Shown: positions 7,966 to 17,233 of the stretch, one piece after another | Position numbering within the stretch: position 1 is the first letter of the stretch | How the letters are laid out: every line of letters starts with the position of its first letter | Assembly (NCBI RefSeq): GCF_023522835.1 | Contig: NZ_JALCZU010000016.1 | Coordinates: 1-55,041, forward strand | Direction of reading: 5' to 3' | DNA length: 55,041 nt | Source: Oceanobacillus saliphilus | Lineage (GTDB): Bacteria; Bacillota; Bacilli; Bacillales; Amphibacillaceae | Notes under the pieces: model-generated | Database searches by the model: none | What the model saw: the letters and a program-made list of their open reading frames with translations, nothing else | Told to the model about the DNA's origin: nothing | Translations under genes and position numbers: made by a program

Positions 7966-8652
7966 ATGAATTATCATATCGGTTTGGTTGAAGATGATGG
8001 AAATATCCAAAATATAGTATCTGCTTATTTAAGAAAAGAAGGCTATGAAGTAACCATTATGGACTCTGCTGAAAAAGGGTGGGAACTGTGGGAGAACAAC
8101 CCGCCGGATATGTGGATTCTCGACATCATGCTTCCTGGCATGGATGGCTACGAATTCTGCAGAAAACTACGCAATGAAAGCGATGTGCCGATTATTATCA
8201 TTTCCGCTAAAGACGATGAAATTGATAAAATTCTCGGACTTGAACTTGGCGGGGATGATTATCTTACGAAACCCTTCAGTCCTAGAGAGTTAACTGCACG
8301 TGTGAAACGATTGTTCAAAAGGACGCTTCCAGTTAAACAGACGAGTGAAGTCGGTGATGACAGATTAAAGGTCGATCATCTTTTGATTTATAAAAATGAC
8401 CGGCGCATCTTTTTTGAGGGTAAGGAGTATGAGGCGACGACAAAGGAATACGATATGTTGCTTCTTTTAGCTGAAAATCCAAACCGGGCTTTTTCGAGAG
8501 AAGAATTATTAATGAAAATTTGGGGAAATGATTATTTTGGAAGTGATCGTGCAGTAGATGATTTAATCAAAAGGATACGAAAAAAAATGGGCAATATCCC
8601 ACTCGAAACCGTATGGGGATTCGGATATCGTCTGCGAAAAGATGAGGATTAA
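7966..8652 (+). CDS. cssR: Secretion-stress response regulator CssR (OmpR family)
   Basis: 228 residues. The receiver domain has the acidic pocket at E9-D11, phospho-acceptor D53 in WILDIMLPGMDGY, and K102 in TKPF. The OmpR/PhoB winged helix covers about 130-226 and ends with GNDYFGSDRAVDDLIKRIR and WGFGYRLR. The WILDIMLP stretch and the DYFGxDR winged-helix segment closely resemble B. subtilis CssR as I recall it. The adjoining HAMP kinase and divergent HtrA-type protease complete the CssRS-htr arrangement. The stop is two bases before the kinase start, so translation is coupled. Confidence 0.88.
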   Translation: MNYHIGLVEDDGNIQNIVSAYLRKEGYEVTIMDSAEKGWELWENNPPDMWILDIMLPGMDGYEFCRKLRNESDVPIIIISAKDDEIDKILGLELGGDDYLTKPFSPRELTARVKRLFKRTLPVKQTSEVGDDRLKVDHLLIYKNDRRIFFEGKEYEATTKEYDMLLLLAENPNRAFSREELLMKIWGNDYFGSDRAVDDLIKRIRKKMGNIPLETVWGFGYRLRKDED

Positions 8653-8654
8653 AT

Positions 8655-9989
8655 ATGAAACTTCAGTCACAGCTGAACGCAGCATTTACAACATTACTGC
8701 TTATCATTTTGACTGCTGCCAGTTTTGTTATCTATTCTCTCATACTGGACTTGCTAATTAAGGATGAACAACGGCAACTAAGGGAAACCGGTGAACTTAT
8801 TGTCAGCTTTTTGAACGAACAGTACGGAACACCGAGTGATTTAAGACAGTTCAATGAGTTCTTACAGGAACAGGATTTACAACTATTTATGTATGACAGA
8901 AACCAGGATGCGGTTCTATTCTCCACGATGTCGATGTCGGTTGTAGATGAATTCTTTCGACAGAATGACTTTTCCGCTACAAATGAAACCCTATGGCATT
9001 TAGGGAATGATAGGTTTGTCACATCCAGAATTCTGTTTTTCCCAGAAATATCCGGACTGGAATTAATTCTGCTGACGCCCATGGGAGACCTGGAAGTTGT
9101 ACAGCAGAACTTCTTCATAAGATTGTTTCTCGTTTTTCTAATTGGAGCGGCAGCTGCAGTACTGCTTAGTCACTTTATGACGAAAAAGCTCGTTACCCCG
9201 CTTACACAATTAAAAAGTCAATTAAAGAAAGTGGAAAAAAGAAAGTTTAATGAAATGCAACGTGTTAAAGCTACTGGAGAAATTAAAGAGGTGGAACAGG
9301 GGGTTTACGACATGGCCCAGGAACTGCAGCGTTATATGAATACACAGCAGACTTTTTTCCAAAATGCCAGTCACGAACTGAAGACACCATTGATGACAAT
9401 CCAAGGATATGCAGAAGGTATTAAGGATGGAATTTTTGATGAAAAGGAAAATGAAAAAGGTCTTGAAGTAATGGTGACAGAAGTGAAACGGTTAAAAGGC
9501 ATTATCAATGAAATGATTTTACTGGCTAAGTTGGACAGCGAACCTGCGATTTCTGAACCCGTTGAGATAGACGTAAATAAGCTCATAGGTCAAGTAGTGG
9601 ACCGTGCGATTCCTTTAATTAATGAAAAAGGAATTAACTTGCAGCATAGTGTGAAAGATAATATAAAAATAGTTGCTGATGAGGAAAAGTTATTAAGAGC
9701 GGTTCTGAACGTCGTCTTCAATGGGATTAGACATGCGAACTCGATTGTGAAAATTGAAGTAGGCAGGAAAAAGAATATGGTAGAAATGCTTGTGGAAGAT
9801 GATGGGGATGGGATAGATCCTGAAGAAGCTACACGCATATTCCATCGCTTTGTAAAGGGGAAGGATGGAGAAACGGGGTTGGGACTTGCCATTGCTAGGG
9901 CAATTATTGAGCAATCAAATGGCACCATTTCTGTTGGAAAGTCGGAACTTGGCGGAGCGAAATTTATTATCCTATTTAGGACGGATTAA
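8655..9989 (+). CDS. cssS: Secretion-stress sensor histidine kinase CssS
   Basis: 444 residues. TM1 about 10-33, extracytoplasmic sensor about 34-150, TM2 about 152-174, a HAMP linker about 175-228, a HisKA box with H240 in NASHELKTPL, and a HATPase domain to the end with VLNVVFNGIRHA, DDGDGI and GETGLGLA. Size and layout match CssS, which senses misfolded secreted protein at the membrane-wall interface together with HtrA-type proteases. It is the second gene of the cssRS operon. No strong terminator is visible before typA. Confidence 0.88.
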   Translation: MKLQSQLNAAFTTLLLIILTAASFVIYSLILDLLIKDEQRQLRETGELIVSFLNEQYGTPSDLRQFNEFLQEQDLQLFMYDRNQDAVLFSTMSMSVVDEFFRQNDFSATNETLWHLGNDRFVTSRILFFPEISGLELILLTPMGDLEVVQQNFFIRLFLVFLIGAAAAVLLSHFMTKKLVTPLTQLKSQLKKVEKRKFNEMQRVKATGEIKEVEQGVYDMAQELQRYMNTQQTFFQNASHELKTPLMTIQGYAEGIKDGIFDEKENEKGLEVMVTEVKRLKGIINEMILLAKLDSEPAISEPVEIDVNKLIGQVVDRAIPLINEKGINLQHSVKDNIKIVADEEKLLRAVLNVVFNGIRHANSIVKIEVGRKKNMVEMLVEDDGDGIDPEEATRIFHRFVKGKDGETGLGLAIARAIIEQSNGTISVGKSELGGAKFIILFRTD

Positions 9990-10056
9990 AGAACAGTAAC
10001 GGGAAACGTCCATGTCGAGTTTTTTTATAATTCTATAATAAATTTTAGTAAATTTC

Positions 10057-10084
10057 TTTCAAAGGGAAATAATTATGGTATAAT
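10057..10084 (+). promoter_or_regulatory. SigA-type promoter of typA
   Basis: TTTCAA, 16-nt spacer, TATAAT with an upstream TG (extended -10). It lies 45 nt before the typA start. Confidence 0.6.
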
Positions 10085-10128
10085 TGGCAAGTTAATCATC
10101 CTGTAAATAATAGAGGAGCGTATTTTTT

Positions 10129-11952
10129 ATGCAATTAAGAGAAGATATTCGTAATATCGCAATAATAGCTCACGTTGACCATGGTAAAACAACACTTGTG
10201 GATCAGCTTTTAAGATATTCCGGAACTTTCCGTGAGAATGAACAAGTTGATGAGCGTGCAATGGACTCAGGCGACATTGAACGTGAACGTGGAATTACAA
10301 TACTGGCTAAGAACACTGCTGTTAAATATCAAGATACTACAATCAATATTCTGGATACACCAGGACACGCCGATTTCGGTGGTGAAGTGGAACGTATCAT
10401 GAAAATGGTTGATGGTGTTGCACTAGTTGTGGATGCCTATGAGGGGACAATGCCCCAAACCCGTTTTGTTTTGAAAAAGGCCTTGGAACAAAAAATAACA
10501 CCAATTGTTGTAGTGAATAAAATTGATCGTCCAAATGCAAGACCATCCGAAGTTATTGATGAAGTACTTGATCTGTTCATCGAGCTTGGTGCAGATGATG
10601 AACAGCTGGAATTCCCTGTTGTTTATGCATCTGCATTAAATGGAACATCAGGTCTTGAGCCGCAAGATCAGCAGGAAACAATGGATCCGGTATTCTCAAC
10701 CATTATGGAGCATATCCCTGCACCTGTAGACACAAGTGCAGAGCCACTCCAGTTTCAGGTGACATTGCTTGACTATAACGACTATGTTGGCCGTATTGGT
10801 GTAGGACGTGTTGTCAGAGGTTCCATTAAGGTTGGACAACAAGTAGTTCTTTTAAAGGAAGACGGTACACAAAAACAATTCCGTGTTTCAAAATTATTCG
10901 GTTTCATTGGTTTGAAACGAATTGAAATTGAAGAAGCAGGAACCGGTGATATTGTAGCTATTTCTGGTATGGAAGATATTAATGTGGGTGATACCATCTG
11001 CCCGGTTGATCATCCGGAAGCATTACCATGGTTAAGAATCGATGAACCAACACTGCAAATGACTTTCCTTGTAAACAACAGTCCTTTTGCAGGGCGTGAA
11101 GGAAAATATATCACTTCCCGTAAAATCGAAGAGCGTTTGCTGAAACAATTGGAAACCGACGTAAGTTTACGCGTAGATCCAACTGATTCACCGGATGCTT
11201 GGACAGTATCGGGACGTGGAGAACTTCATTTATCCATCCTGATTGAAAATATGCGCCGTGAAGGATATGAATTGCAACTTTCAAAACCACAAGTAATCAT
11301 TAAAGAAGTTGATGGTGTGAGATGTGAGCCGATTGAGCGAGTGCAAGTTGACGTTCCGGAAGAATATACTGGTGCAGTTATGGAATCCCTTGGAGAGCGT
11401 AAAGGGGAAATGCTTGACATGGTCAATCATGGCAATGGTCAGGTCCGTATCGAATTTAAGGTCCCTTCACGTGGCTTACTTGGATATACGACAGAATTCA
11501 TGTCACAAACACGTGGCTATGGTATTCTTAACCATACTTTCGATACGTATGAGCCTCTTATTAAAGGACAAGTTGGTGGACGCCGTGCCGGTGTATTGGT
11601 TGCCCAGGAAAAAGGAAAAGCTTCCACATACGGAATTATGGGGCTTGAAGATCGTGGTACAATCTTCGTAACACCAGGTACAGAGGTTTATGAAGGAATG
11701 ATTGTTGGTGAGCACAATCGTGATAATGACCTAACCGTTAATATTACAAAAGAAAAACATTTAACGAATGTTCGTTCAGCTAACAAAGACCAGACATCGA
11801 CAATCCGTAAAACGCGTGATATGTCATTGGAAGAGGCACTTGAGTATTTGAGTGATGATGAATACTGTGAAGTAACGCCGGAATCCATTCGTTTACGTAA
11901 AAACATCTTGAACAAAAATGAACGTGAAAGAGCAGCGAAAAAGAAAGTATAA
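10129..11952 (+). CDS. typA: Translational GTPase TypA/BipA
   Basis: 607 residues, the usual length. G1 is AHVDHGKT (about 14-21), the switch region carries RERGITI, G3 is DTPGH and G4 NKID, followed by EF-G-like domains II, III and V and the BipA-specific C-terminal domain. It binds the 70S ribosome at the same site as EF-G and is linked to ribosome assembly and stress or cold growth. AGAGGAG lies upstream of the ATG. It stands alone between its own promoter and a strong terminator. Confidence 0.97.
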   Translation: MQLREDIRNIAIIAHVDHGKTTLVDQLLRYSGTFRENEQVDERAMDSGDIERERGITILAKNTAVKYQDTTINILDTPGHADFGGEVERIMKMVDGVALVVDAYEGTMPQTRFVLKKALEQKITPIVVVNKIDRPNARPSEVIDEVLDLFIELGADDEQLEFPVVYASALNGTSGLEPQDQQETMDPVFSTIMEHIPAPVDTSAEPLQFQVTLLDYNDYVGRIGVGRVVRGSIKVGQQVVLLKEDGTQKQFRVSKLFGFIGLKRIEIEEAGTGDIVAISGMEDINVGDTICPVDHPEALPWLRIDEPTLQMTFLVNNSPFAGREGKYITSRKIEERLLKQLETDVSLRVDPTDSPDAWTVSGRGELHLSILIENMRREGYELQLSKPQVIIKEVDGVRCEPIERVQVDVPEEYTGAVMESLGERKGEMLDMVNHGNGQVRIEFKVPSRGLLGYTTEFMSQTRGYGILNHTFDTYEPLIKGQVGGRRAGVLVAQEKGKASTYGIMGLEDRGTIFVTPGTEVYEGMIVGEHNRDNDLTVNITKEKHLTNVRSANKDQTSTIRKTRDMSLEEALEYLSDDEYCEVTPESIRLRKNILNKNERERAAKKKV

Positions 11953-11971
11953 TTTGCATAACAAAACAATA

Positions 11972-12014
11972 AACAGCAAAGGGGCATATGAAATGTGCCT
12001 TTGCTGTTTTTTTT
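11972..12014 (+). terminator. Terminator of typA
   Basis: AACAGCAAAGG pairs with CCTTTGCTGTT around a partly paired loop, followed by eight T residues. Confidence 0.88.
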
Positions 12015-12042
12015 GTTTATCAATAAAGTTCTCATTTTTAAT

Positions 12043-12067
12043 TTTGAACATACCTTCTATCGGGTAA
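12043..12067 (+). promoter_or_regulatory. Possible sigma-B-like promoter of the sugar-dehydrogenase lipoprotein gene
   Basis: TTTGAA, 13 nt, GGGTAA. The -10 fits the sigma-B pattern GGGWAW, but the -35 matches GTTTAA at only four of six positions. It lies 30 nt before the start codon. Confidence 0.3.
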
Positions 12068-12096
12068 ACAAACTATAGTCTAGTAGGGAGGTAATT

Positions 12097-13242
12097 ATGA
12101 TTACTAATCGAAATAGCATATTTATAGTGATAACCGGGATTTTTTTGATTTTTTCAGTAGCCTGTGAAGAGAATGAGCAAACATCGGACTCTCCAACTTC
12201 TAATCCAGAATATACAGGAGATAAGAATGAAGTGAATCAAGATGCTGAAGAGATTAAACAGCCTGTGCCTAGTGAGGAAAGAAAGGTAATTGCTCAAAAC
12301 CTGGAAGAACCGTGGGAGATTGCAAAAGTTGATGATATTTTCTATATTAGTGAGCGAACTGGATTTATCGTTACTATTGAAGGAGAGAATAAAACGAGAA
12401 AGCCTGTTCAATTTGATGAAAGTCTAGCAGAACAACCTGAATCAGGACTCCTTGGAATTGCCTTTCCTGATGATTTCAAAGCGTCTAATAGAGCATATGC
12501 ATACTATTCCTTTCAGCGGGATAATGAAAATTACCAACGAGTAGTTACAATGGAGGAAACGGATGATCAATGGGAGGAAACGAGTATTCTTCTTGATGAA
12601 ATTCCTGGTGGTACATATCATCATGGTGGAAGAATTAAAATCAGTCCGGATGAGAAATTATTCATCACGATTGGAGATGCCTCAGAACCAGATTTAGCTC
12701 AGGATTTGGAAAACTTAGCTGGTAAAATACTACGTATGAATCTAGATGGGTCGATTCCCGAGGATAATCCATTTGAAGGTTCCTATGTATATTCCTATGG
12801 ACATCGTAATCCACAGGGCCTTTCATGGGGACCGGATGATAAATTGTACGCAACAGAGCATGGGAGTCAGGCACTCGATGAAATGAATCACATTACTGCC
12901 GGGAGTAATTACGGATGGCCTATTATTGAAGGAGATGAAACGGCTGAAGGAATGGAGTCTCCACTCATCCATTCGGGTGAAGAGACGTGGGCACCTTCTG
13001 GCATGGCGTTTTATGAAGGAAATATTTACTTTGCTTCTTTGCGCGGGGAAGCATTGCGCAAGTTTGACCCAATAAACAAAACGCAGGAACGGATTGTCTC
13101 TGATGTCGGAAGAGTACGGGATGTAATGGCTGCAGAGAATGGGGTATACATCATTACGAACAACACGGATGGACGCGGTAATCCATCTAATGAAGATGAC
13201 CAGCTTATTTTTATTCCTATACCGAATAATGAAATACAGTAA
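12097..13242 (+). CDS. PQQ-dependent sugar dehydrogenase-like lipoprotein (glucose/sorbosone dehydrogenase fold)
   Basis: 381 residues. A signal peptide ends in the lipobox FSVAC (Cys at about 23), so the protein is anchored on the outer face of the membrane. After a polar linker, the GSDH beta-propeller begins near residue 68 and shows the family phrases GLLGIAFPDDF, YHHGGRIKI, GDASEP, GKILRMNLDGSIPEDNPF, YSYGHRNPQGL and TEHG. Relatives oxidise aldoses with PQQ, but many Gram-positive homologues have unknown substrates and no PQQ pathway is in this window. Monocistronic; possibly sigma-B dependent. Confidence 0.85.
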   Translation: MITNRNSIFIVITGIFLIFSVACEENEQTSDSPTSNPEYTGDKNEVNQDAEEIKQPVPSEERKVIAQNLEEPWEIAKVDDIFYISERTGFIVTIEGENKTRKPVQFDESLAEQPESGLLGIAFPDDFKASNRAYAYYSFQRDNENYQRVVTMEETDDQWEETSILLDEIPGGTYHHGGRIKISPDEKLFITIGDASEPDLAQDLENLAGKILRMNLDGSIPEDNPFEGSYVYSYGHRNPQGLSWGPDDKLYATEHGSQALDEMNHITAGSNYGWPIIEGDETAEGMESPLIHSGEETWAPSGMAFYEGNIYFASLRGEALRKFDPINKTQERIVSDVGRVRDVMAAENGVYIITNNTDGRGNPSNEDDQLIFIPIPNNEIQ

Positions 13243-13253
13243 AATGTCATATT

Positions 13254-13293
13254 AGAAGCCTTTTGTCAGCAAACTGATAAAAGGCTTCTGTTC
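13254..13293 (+). terminator. Terminator after the sugar-dehydrogenase gene
   Basis: AGAAGCCTTTTGTCAG pairs with CTGATAAAAGGCTTCT around CAAA. The stem is strong but the T tract is poor. Confidence 0.7.
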
Positions 13294-13295
13294 AT

Positions 13296-13385
13296 GGCAA
13301 GTAAGAAAGGATAAACTTTCTTACTTGCATAAGTGCAACTAAGGCATTCGCTCAAAAGGTTTAGACAGTTGCAACGTTTTCTAAG
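13296..13385 (+). repeat. TGCATAAGTGCA-family dispersed repeat, copy C
   Basis: A perfect 13-bp stem (13297-13309 with 13316-13328, loop GATAAA) runs straight into TTGCATAAGTGCAACTAAGGC, then ATTCGCTCAAAAGG and GTTTTCTAAGG. This is the best-formed copy: the stem's 3' end TTGC can also pair forward with GCAA after the TAAG loop. Confidence 0.65.
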
Positions 13386-13475
13386 GACTGGAGAAGGTTT
13401 AGTAATAAGGTAGTTAAGGGAAAGGTCCAAAGTGTATAACAGCGACACGAGATAAAAATATCCATAGATTTTTGA

Positions 13476-13489
13476 TGTAAGCACTTGCA
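13476..13489. promoter_or_regulatory. Candidate cre (CcpA) site of the trehalose operon
   Basis: TGTAAGCACTTGCA differs at two positions from the palindrome TGTAAGCGCTTACA and overlaps the -35 of the treP promoter, a position where CcpA would repress. Catabolite repression is known for tre operons. Confidence 0.6.
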
Positions 13490-13513
13490 AAACTTGTATA
13501 TACAAGTTATACT
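13485..13513 (+). promoter_or_regulatory. SigA promoter of the trehalose operon
   Basis: TTGCAA at 13485-13490, spacer of exactly 17 nt, TATACT at 13508-13513. The spacer is filled by the first operator palindrome. Confidence 0.75.
13491..13508. promoter_or_regulatory. TreR operator 1
   Basis: Perfect 18-bp palindrome AACTTGTATATACAAGTT lying in the promoter spacer, so bound repressor would block RNA polymerase. Assignment to TreR (gene at 17.2 kb) is inferred from position. Confidence 0.7.
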
Positions 13514-13522
13514 AAATAATAT

Positions 13523-13540
13523 AACATGTATATACAAGTT
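13523..13540. promoter_or_regulatory. TreR operator 2
   Basis: AACATGTATATACAAGTT, one base different from operator 1, centred 32 bp downstream (three helical turns), which would suit cooperative binding on one face of the DNA. Confidence 0.7.
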
Positions 13541-13585
13541 AAAGAATTGAATAGAGAACTAAAAAATGAATGGGGAGGTTTACCG

Positions 13586-15529
13586 ATGGCAAATCAAGAT
13601 GCAGGAAAAAATGAAGTACTACTCTACGCACCACTCACAGGTAAAGTCACACCACTTGAAAATGTTCCAGATCCAACATTCTCAGGAAAAATGATGGGAG
13701 ACGGCATTGCAATAGAACCTACAGATGGGGAAGTAGTTTCCCCAATTGATGGAGAGGTTACATTGACCTTCCCAACCAAACATGCAGTTGGCCTTAAAAG
13801 CGATACTGGTGTGGAAGTATTGATTCATATTGGCCTCGAAACGGTGAATATGGAGGGGGAAGGTTTTAAAGTACATGTTAAACAAGGAGATCAGGTAAAA
13901 GTTGGTGATCGCTTAGTAACGTTTGATTTACAACTAATCAAAGAGAAGGCTACAAGCCATATTACTCCTATCATTATTACAAACGGAGATATACTAAGTT
14001 CCCTTGAGAAAACAAGTGATGATACGGTCATCGCAGGCGAATCAAATTTGTTACGATTAGCGCTGAAGGAAGAGAAAAAAGCTCAAAATCAGACAAAAAA
14101 AGATAAAGGCACTAAAGGAAAACGTCAAGGCTTGGAATACAGCGAGGAAGCTGAGCAGATTGTTGCAGCGGTTGGTGGTCTGGAAAACATTGATGCCGCA
14201 ACCCACTGTGTAACGAGACTTCGTTTTGCACTTGTCGATGAAGACATTGTCGATAAAGATGCATTGGAAAACGTAAACGTTGTCAAAGGAACTTTCTCGG
14301 CAAATGGTCAATATCAAGTCGTTATCGGACAAGGTACTGTTGATAAAGTCTATCAAGCAATGGTTCACGAAACAGGTATTGAAGAAGCTTCCAAAGATGA
14401 TGTAAAAGCTGCAGGCGGCAAAAAACAAAATTGGCTTCAGCGGGCGATTAAGACGCTTGCAGATATTTTTATTCCGATTCTCCCGGCGATTGTTACAGCC
14501 GGTTTACTGTTAGGACTTAATAATATATTGGTCAATCCAATATTTTCAGATGAACCGATTATTGAAATGTATCCATCATGGGCTGGCGTAGCCGACATGA
14601 TTAACGTTATCGCCAGTACAGCCTTTACCTTCCTCCCGGCATTAATCGGCTGGTCGGCAGTAAAGCGGTTTGGTGGTAATCCGTTACTTGGAATTGTTCT
14701 AGGTTTGATACTCGTTCACCCTGCATTAATGCCAGCTAGTGAATTTGCTTTGGCTGCAGTTGAAGGCAATGCACCTACTTGGAATTTATTTGGACTTGAA
14801 GTAAATATGATGGGTTATCAAGGACAAGTATTACCGGTATTAGTAGCCGCATGGGTATTAGCAAAAATTGAAATTTGGCTGAAAAAACGCGTGATAGATT
14901 CCCTGCAGCTATTGGTAGTTGCACCAATCGCATTATTAGTCACAGGATTCCTTGCATTTATTCTAATTGGACCTGTTACATTTACAATCGGTAACTGGAT
15001 AACAGATGGTTTGGTATCCATTTTCGAAGCAGCTCCAATCCTTGGTGGACTAATCTATGGTTCCCTTTATGCGCCGTTGGTTATAACAGGTATGCACCAC
15101 ACATTCCTTGCTGTTGATTTACAACTAATTGGAAGTACTGGAACTACATTCTTATGGCCTATTGTCGCATTATCTAATATCGCGCAAGGTTCTGCAGTAT
15201 TTGCCATGTTCCTGGCTGCCAAAGATGAAAAGCTAAAAGGTTTAGCTGGCACATCGGGTATTTCCGCTTGGTTGGGCGTCACTGAGCCGGCAATGTTCGG
15301 TGTCAACTTACAATATAGATATCCATTCTTTGCAGCGCTGATCGGTACTGCCATTGCGGGTGCCTTCATTACTGTAGCTAACGTACAGGCTTCATCCATC
15401 GGAGTTGGCGGTATTCCGGCATTCTTATCCATCGATAGCGGCATGGTATCCTTCTTCCTAGGAATGTTAATCGTTATCGTAGTACCATTTATCATTACGT
15501 TTATTATTGCAAAACGCAAAATAAAATAA
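13586..15529 (+). CDS. treP: Trehalose-specific PTS permease, fused EIIA-EIIB-EIIC
   Basis: 647 residues from the ATG at 13586, which has GGGGAGG upstream; an in-frame ATG at 13526 lies inside operator 2 and is not used. EIIA (glucose type, about 10-165) has H66 and the phosphorylated H81 in VLIHIGLETV. A Lys-rich linker (about 160-182) leads to EIIB (about 183-265) with the phospho-cysteine C208 in THCVTRLRF. EIIC (about 290-647) is the multi-span membrane channel. It imports trehalose as trehalose-6-phosphate. B. subtilis TreP lacks EIIA, and many fused members of this family place it last, so the A-B-C order is notable. First gene of the treP-treA-treR operon. Confidence 0.9.
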   Translation: MANQDAGKNEVLLYAPLTGKVTPLENVPDPTFSGKMMGDGIAIEPTDGEVVSPIDGEVTLTFPTKHAVGLKSDTGVEVLIHIGLETVNMEGEGFKVHVKQGDQVKVGDRLVTFDLQLIKEKATSHITPIIITNGDILSSLEKTSDDTVIAGESNLLRLALKEEKKAQNQTKKDKGTKGKRQGLEYSEEAEQIVAAVGGLENIDAATHCVTRLRFALVDEDIVDKDALENVNVVKGTFSANGQYQVVIGQGTVDKVYQAMVHETGIEEASKDDVKAAGGKKQNWLQRAIKTLADIFIPILPAIVTAGLLLGLNNILVNPIFSDEPIIEMYPSWAGVADMINVIASTAFTFLPALIGWSAVKRFGGNPLLGIVLGLILVHPALMPASEFALAAVEGNAPTWNLFGLEVNMMGYQGQVLPVLVAAWVLAKIEIWLKKRVIDSLQLLVVAPIALLVTGFLAFILIGPVTFTIGNWITDGLVSIFEAAPILGGLIYGSLYAPLVITGMHHTFLAVDLQLIGSTGTTFLWPIVALSNIAQGSAVFAMFLAAKDEKLKGLAGTSGISAWLGVTEPAMFGVNLQYRYPFFAALIGTAIAGAFITVANVQASSIGVGGIPAFLSIDSGMVSFFLGMLIVIVVPFIITFIIAKRKIK

Positions 15530-15559
15530 TAGACAAAAATTTGAACAAGGAGTGAAAAC

Positions 15560-17224
15560 ATGAGTGAAGCATGGTGGAAAAAATCAGTAGTATATCAAAT
15601 TTACCCAAAAAGTTTTCACGATACAACGGGTAGTGGAACAGGCGATATCCAAGGAATCATTTCTAAATTGGATTATATTAAAAAACTCGGTGTCGACGTT
15701 ATATGGTTGACGCCGGTATACCAGTCCCCACAAAAAGATAATGGCTATGATATCAGCGACTATTATTCCATCGAACCGGCTTATGGGACGATGGAAGATT
15801 TCCAGGAATTATTGGATGAAACACACAAACGTAATATGAAACTCATTATGGATCTCGTTATTAACCACACTTCCACGGAGCATGAATGGTTCAAACAGGC
15901 GGCATCATCAAGAGATAATGACTTCCGTGATTTTTATATTTGGAAAGATGCTGTTGGAGGGGAAGAGCCAAATAACTGGCAATCGAAATTTGGTGGTTCA
16001 GCGTGGCAATTCGATGAGAAAACAGATCAATATTATCTTCATCTATTTGATCGGACCCAGGCAGATTTGAACTGGGAAAATGAAGAACTGCGTGAAAAAC
16101 TCTTTGAAATGATGCGTTTCTGGGCCGAAAAAGGAATTGATGGTTTTAGACTGGATGTCATCAACCTAATTTCCAAAAATCAGGATTTCCCAAATGATGA
16201 CAGTGGGGACGGACGCAAGTTTTACACAGATGGTCCGCGTATCCATGAATATTTACATGATATGAATCAAGAAGTTTTTTCAAAACAAGACATGCTTACA
16301 GTCGGTGAAATGTCCTCCACTACCTTGGAAAATTGTGTTTTATATACAAAACCGGAACGTCAGGAACTTGCGATGACATTCCAGTTCCATCATCTGAAAG
16401 TCGATTATCCAAATGGTGAGAAATGGACAAAAGCCCCGTTTGACTTTGTTGAATTGAAGAAGATCCTTTCTCACTGGCAGGTAGGCATGCATGAAGGGGA
16501 CGGCTGGAATGCACTGTTTTGGTGTAATCATGATCAACCTCGTGCAGTATCCCGTTTCGGCGATGACCAAGAATATCATTCCGAATCAGCGAAAATGCTC
16601 GCAACGACGATTCATATGATGAAGGGTACACCATATATTTATCAAGGTGAAGAGATTGGAATGACAAATCCAAACTTCAGTTCAATCGAGGAATATCGTG
16701 ACGTGGAATCGTTGAATGCATATAAAGAACTACAGCGTGAAGGAAAGACAAATGAAGAAATCATCGGTATCCTGCAGCAAAAATCACGTGATAATGCGCG
16801 TACACCGATGCAATGGTCAAACAAGGAACATGCTGGATTTACAACCGGCACACCATGGATTGCTGCTGCAGATAACTATCCTGATATTAATGCGGAAAAC
16901 ATGATAAATGATTCGGAATCAATTTTTTACCATTATCAGCAGTTGATTGAATTACGCAAAAAGTATGATATTATTACCTACGGGGACTATCAATTACTGT
17001 TTGAAGAAGATCCTCAAATATTTGCATACACAAGAAACTGGAAGGCGGAAAAGTTAATTGTTATCAATAATTTCTATGGGGAAGAAGTGACAGTTGATTT
17101 ACAGTTGGAAAAAAATATCACAAATCCAGAAATCCTGCTGTCTAATTACCCGGATTCATCTGAAACGTTGGAGCAATTACACCTAAGACCTTATGAATCC
17201 ATTGTCTATTATGTAAACGAATGA
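15560..17224 (+). CDS. treA: Trehalose-6-phosphate hydrolase (GH13)
   Basis: 554 residues. TIM-barrel alpha-glucosidase with nucleophile D199 in GFRLDVIN, acid/base E250 in TVGEM, and transition-state stabiliser D325 in NHDQPR. Val200 after the nucleophile is typical of the oligo-1,6-glucosidase / trehalose-6-phosphate hydrolase subgroup. It splits cytoplasmic trehalose-6-phosphate to glucose and glucose-6-phosphate. It starts 30 bp after treP and ends 9 bp before treR, so the three form one operon, which decides its role over other GH13 activities. Confidence 0.92.
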   Translation: MSEAWWKKSVVYQIYPKSFHDTTGSGTGDIQGIISKLDYIKKLGVDVIWLTPVYQSPQKDNGYDISDYYSIEPAYGTMEDFQELLDETHKRNMKLIMDLVINHTSTEHEWFKQAASSRDNDFRDFYIWKDAVGGEEPNNWQSKFGGSAWQFDEKTDQYYLHLFDRTQADLNWENEELREKLFEMMRFWAEKGIDGFRLDVINLISKNQDFPNDDSGDGRKFYTDGPRIHEYLHDMNQEVFSKQDMLTVGEMSSTTLENCVLYTKPERQELAMTFQFHHLKVDYPNGEKWTKAPFDFVELKKILSHWQVGMHEGDGWNALFWCNHDQPRAVSRFGDDQEYHSESAKMLATTIHMMKGTPYIYQGEEIGMTNPNFSSIEEYRDVESLNAYKELQREGKTNEEIIGILQQKSRDNARTPMQWSNKEHAGFTTGTPWIAAADNYPDINAENMINDSESIFYHYQQLIELRKKYDIITYGDYQLLFEEDPQIFAYTRNWKAEKLIVINNFYGEEVTVDLQLEKNITNPEILLSNYPDSSETLEQLHLRPYESIVYYVNE

Positions 17225-17233
17225 GGTATAAAC

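Noticed and set aside
13526-13585. N-terminal extension of the trehalose permease starting at an ATG in operator 2
   Set aside because: The ATG lies in the operator close to the expected transcription start and has no ribosome site; the ATG at 13586 has a strong one.
15882-16673. Several overlapping frames inside treA on both strands
   Set aside because: They are other-frame readings of a well-conserved GH13 gene, with no starts or domains of their own.
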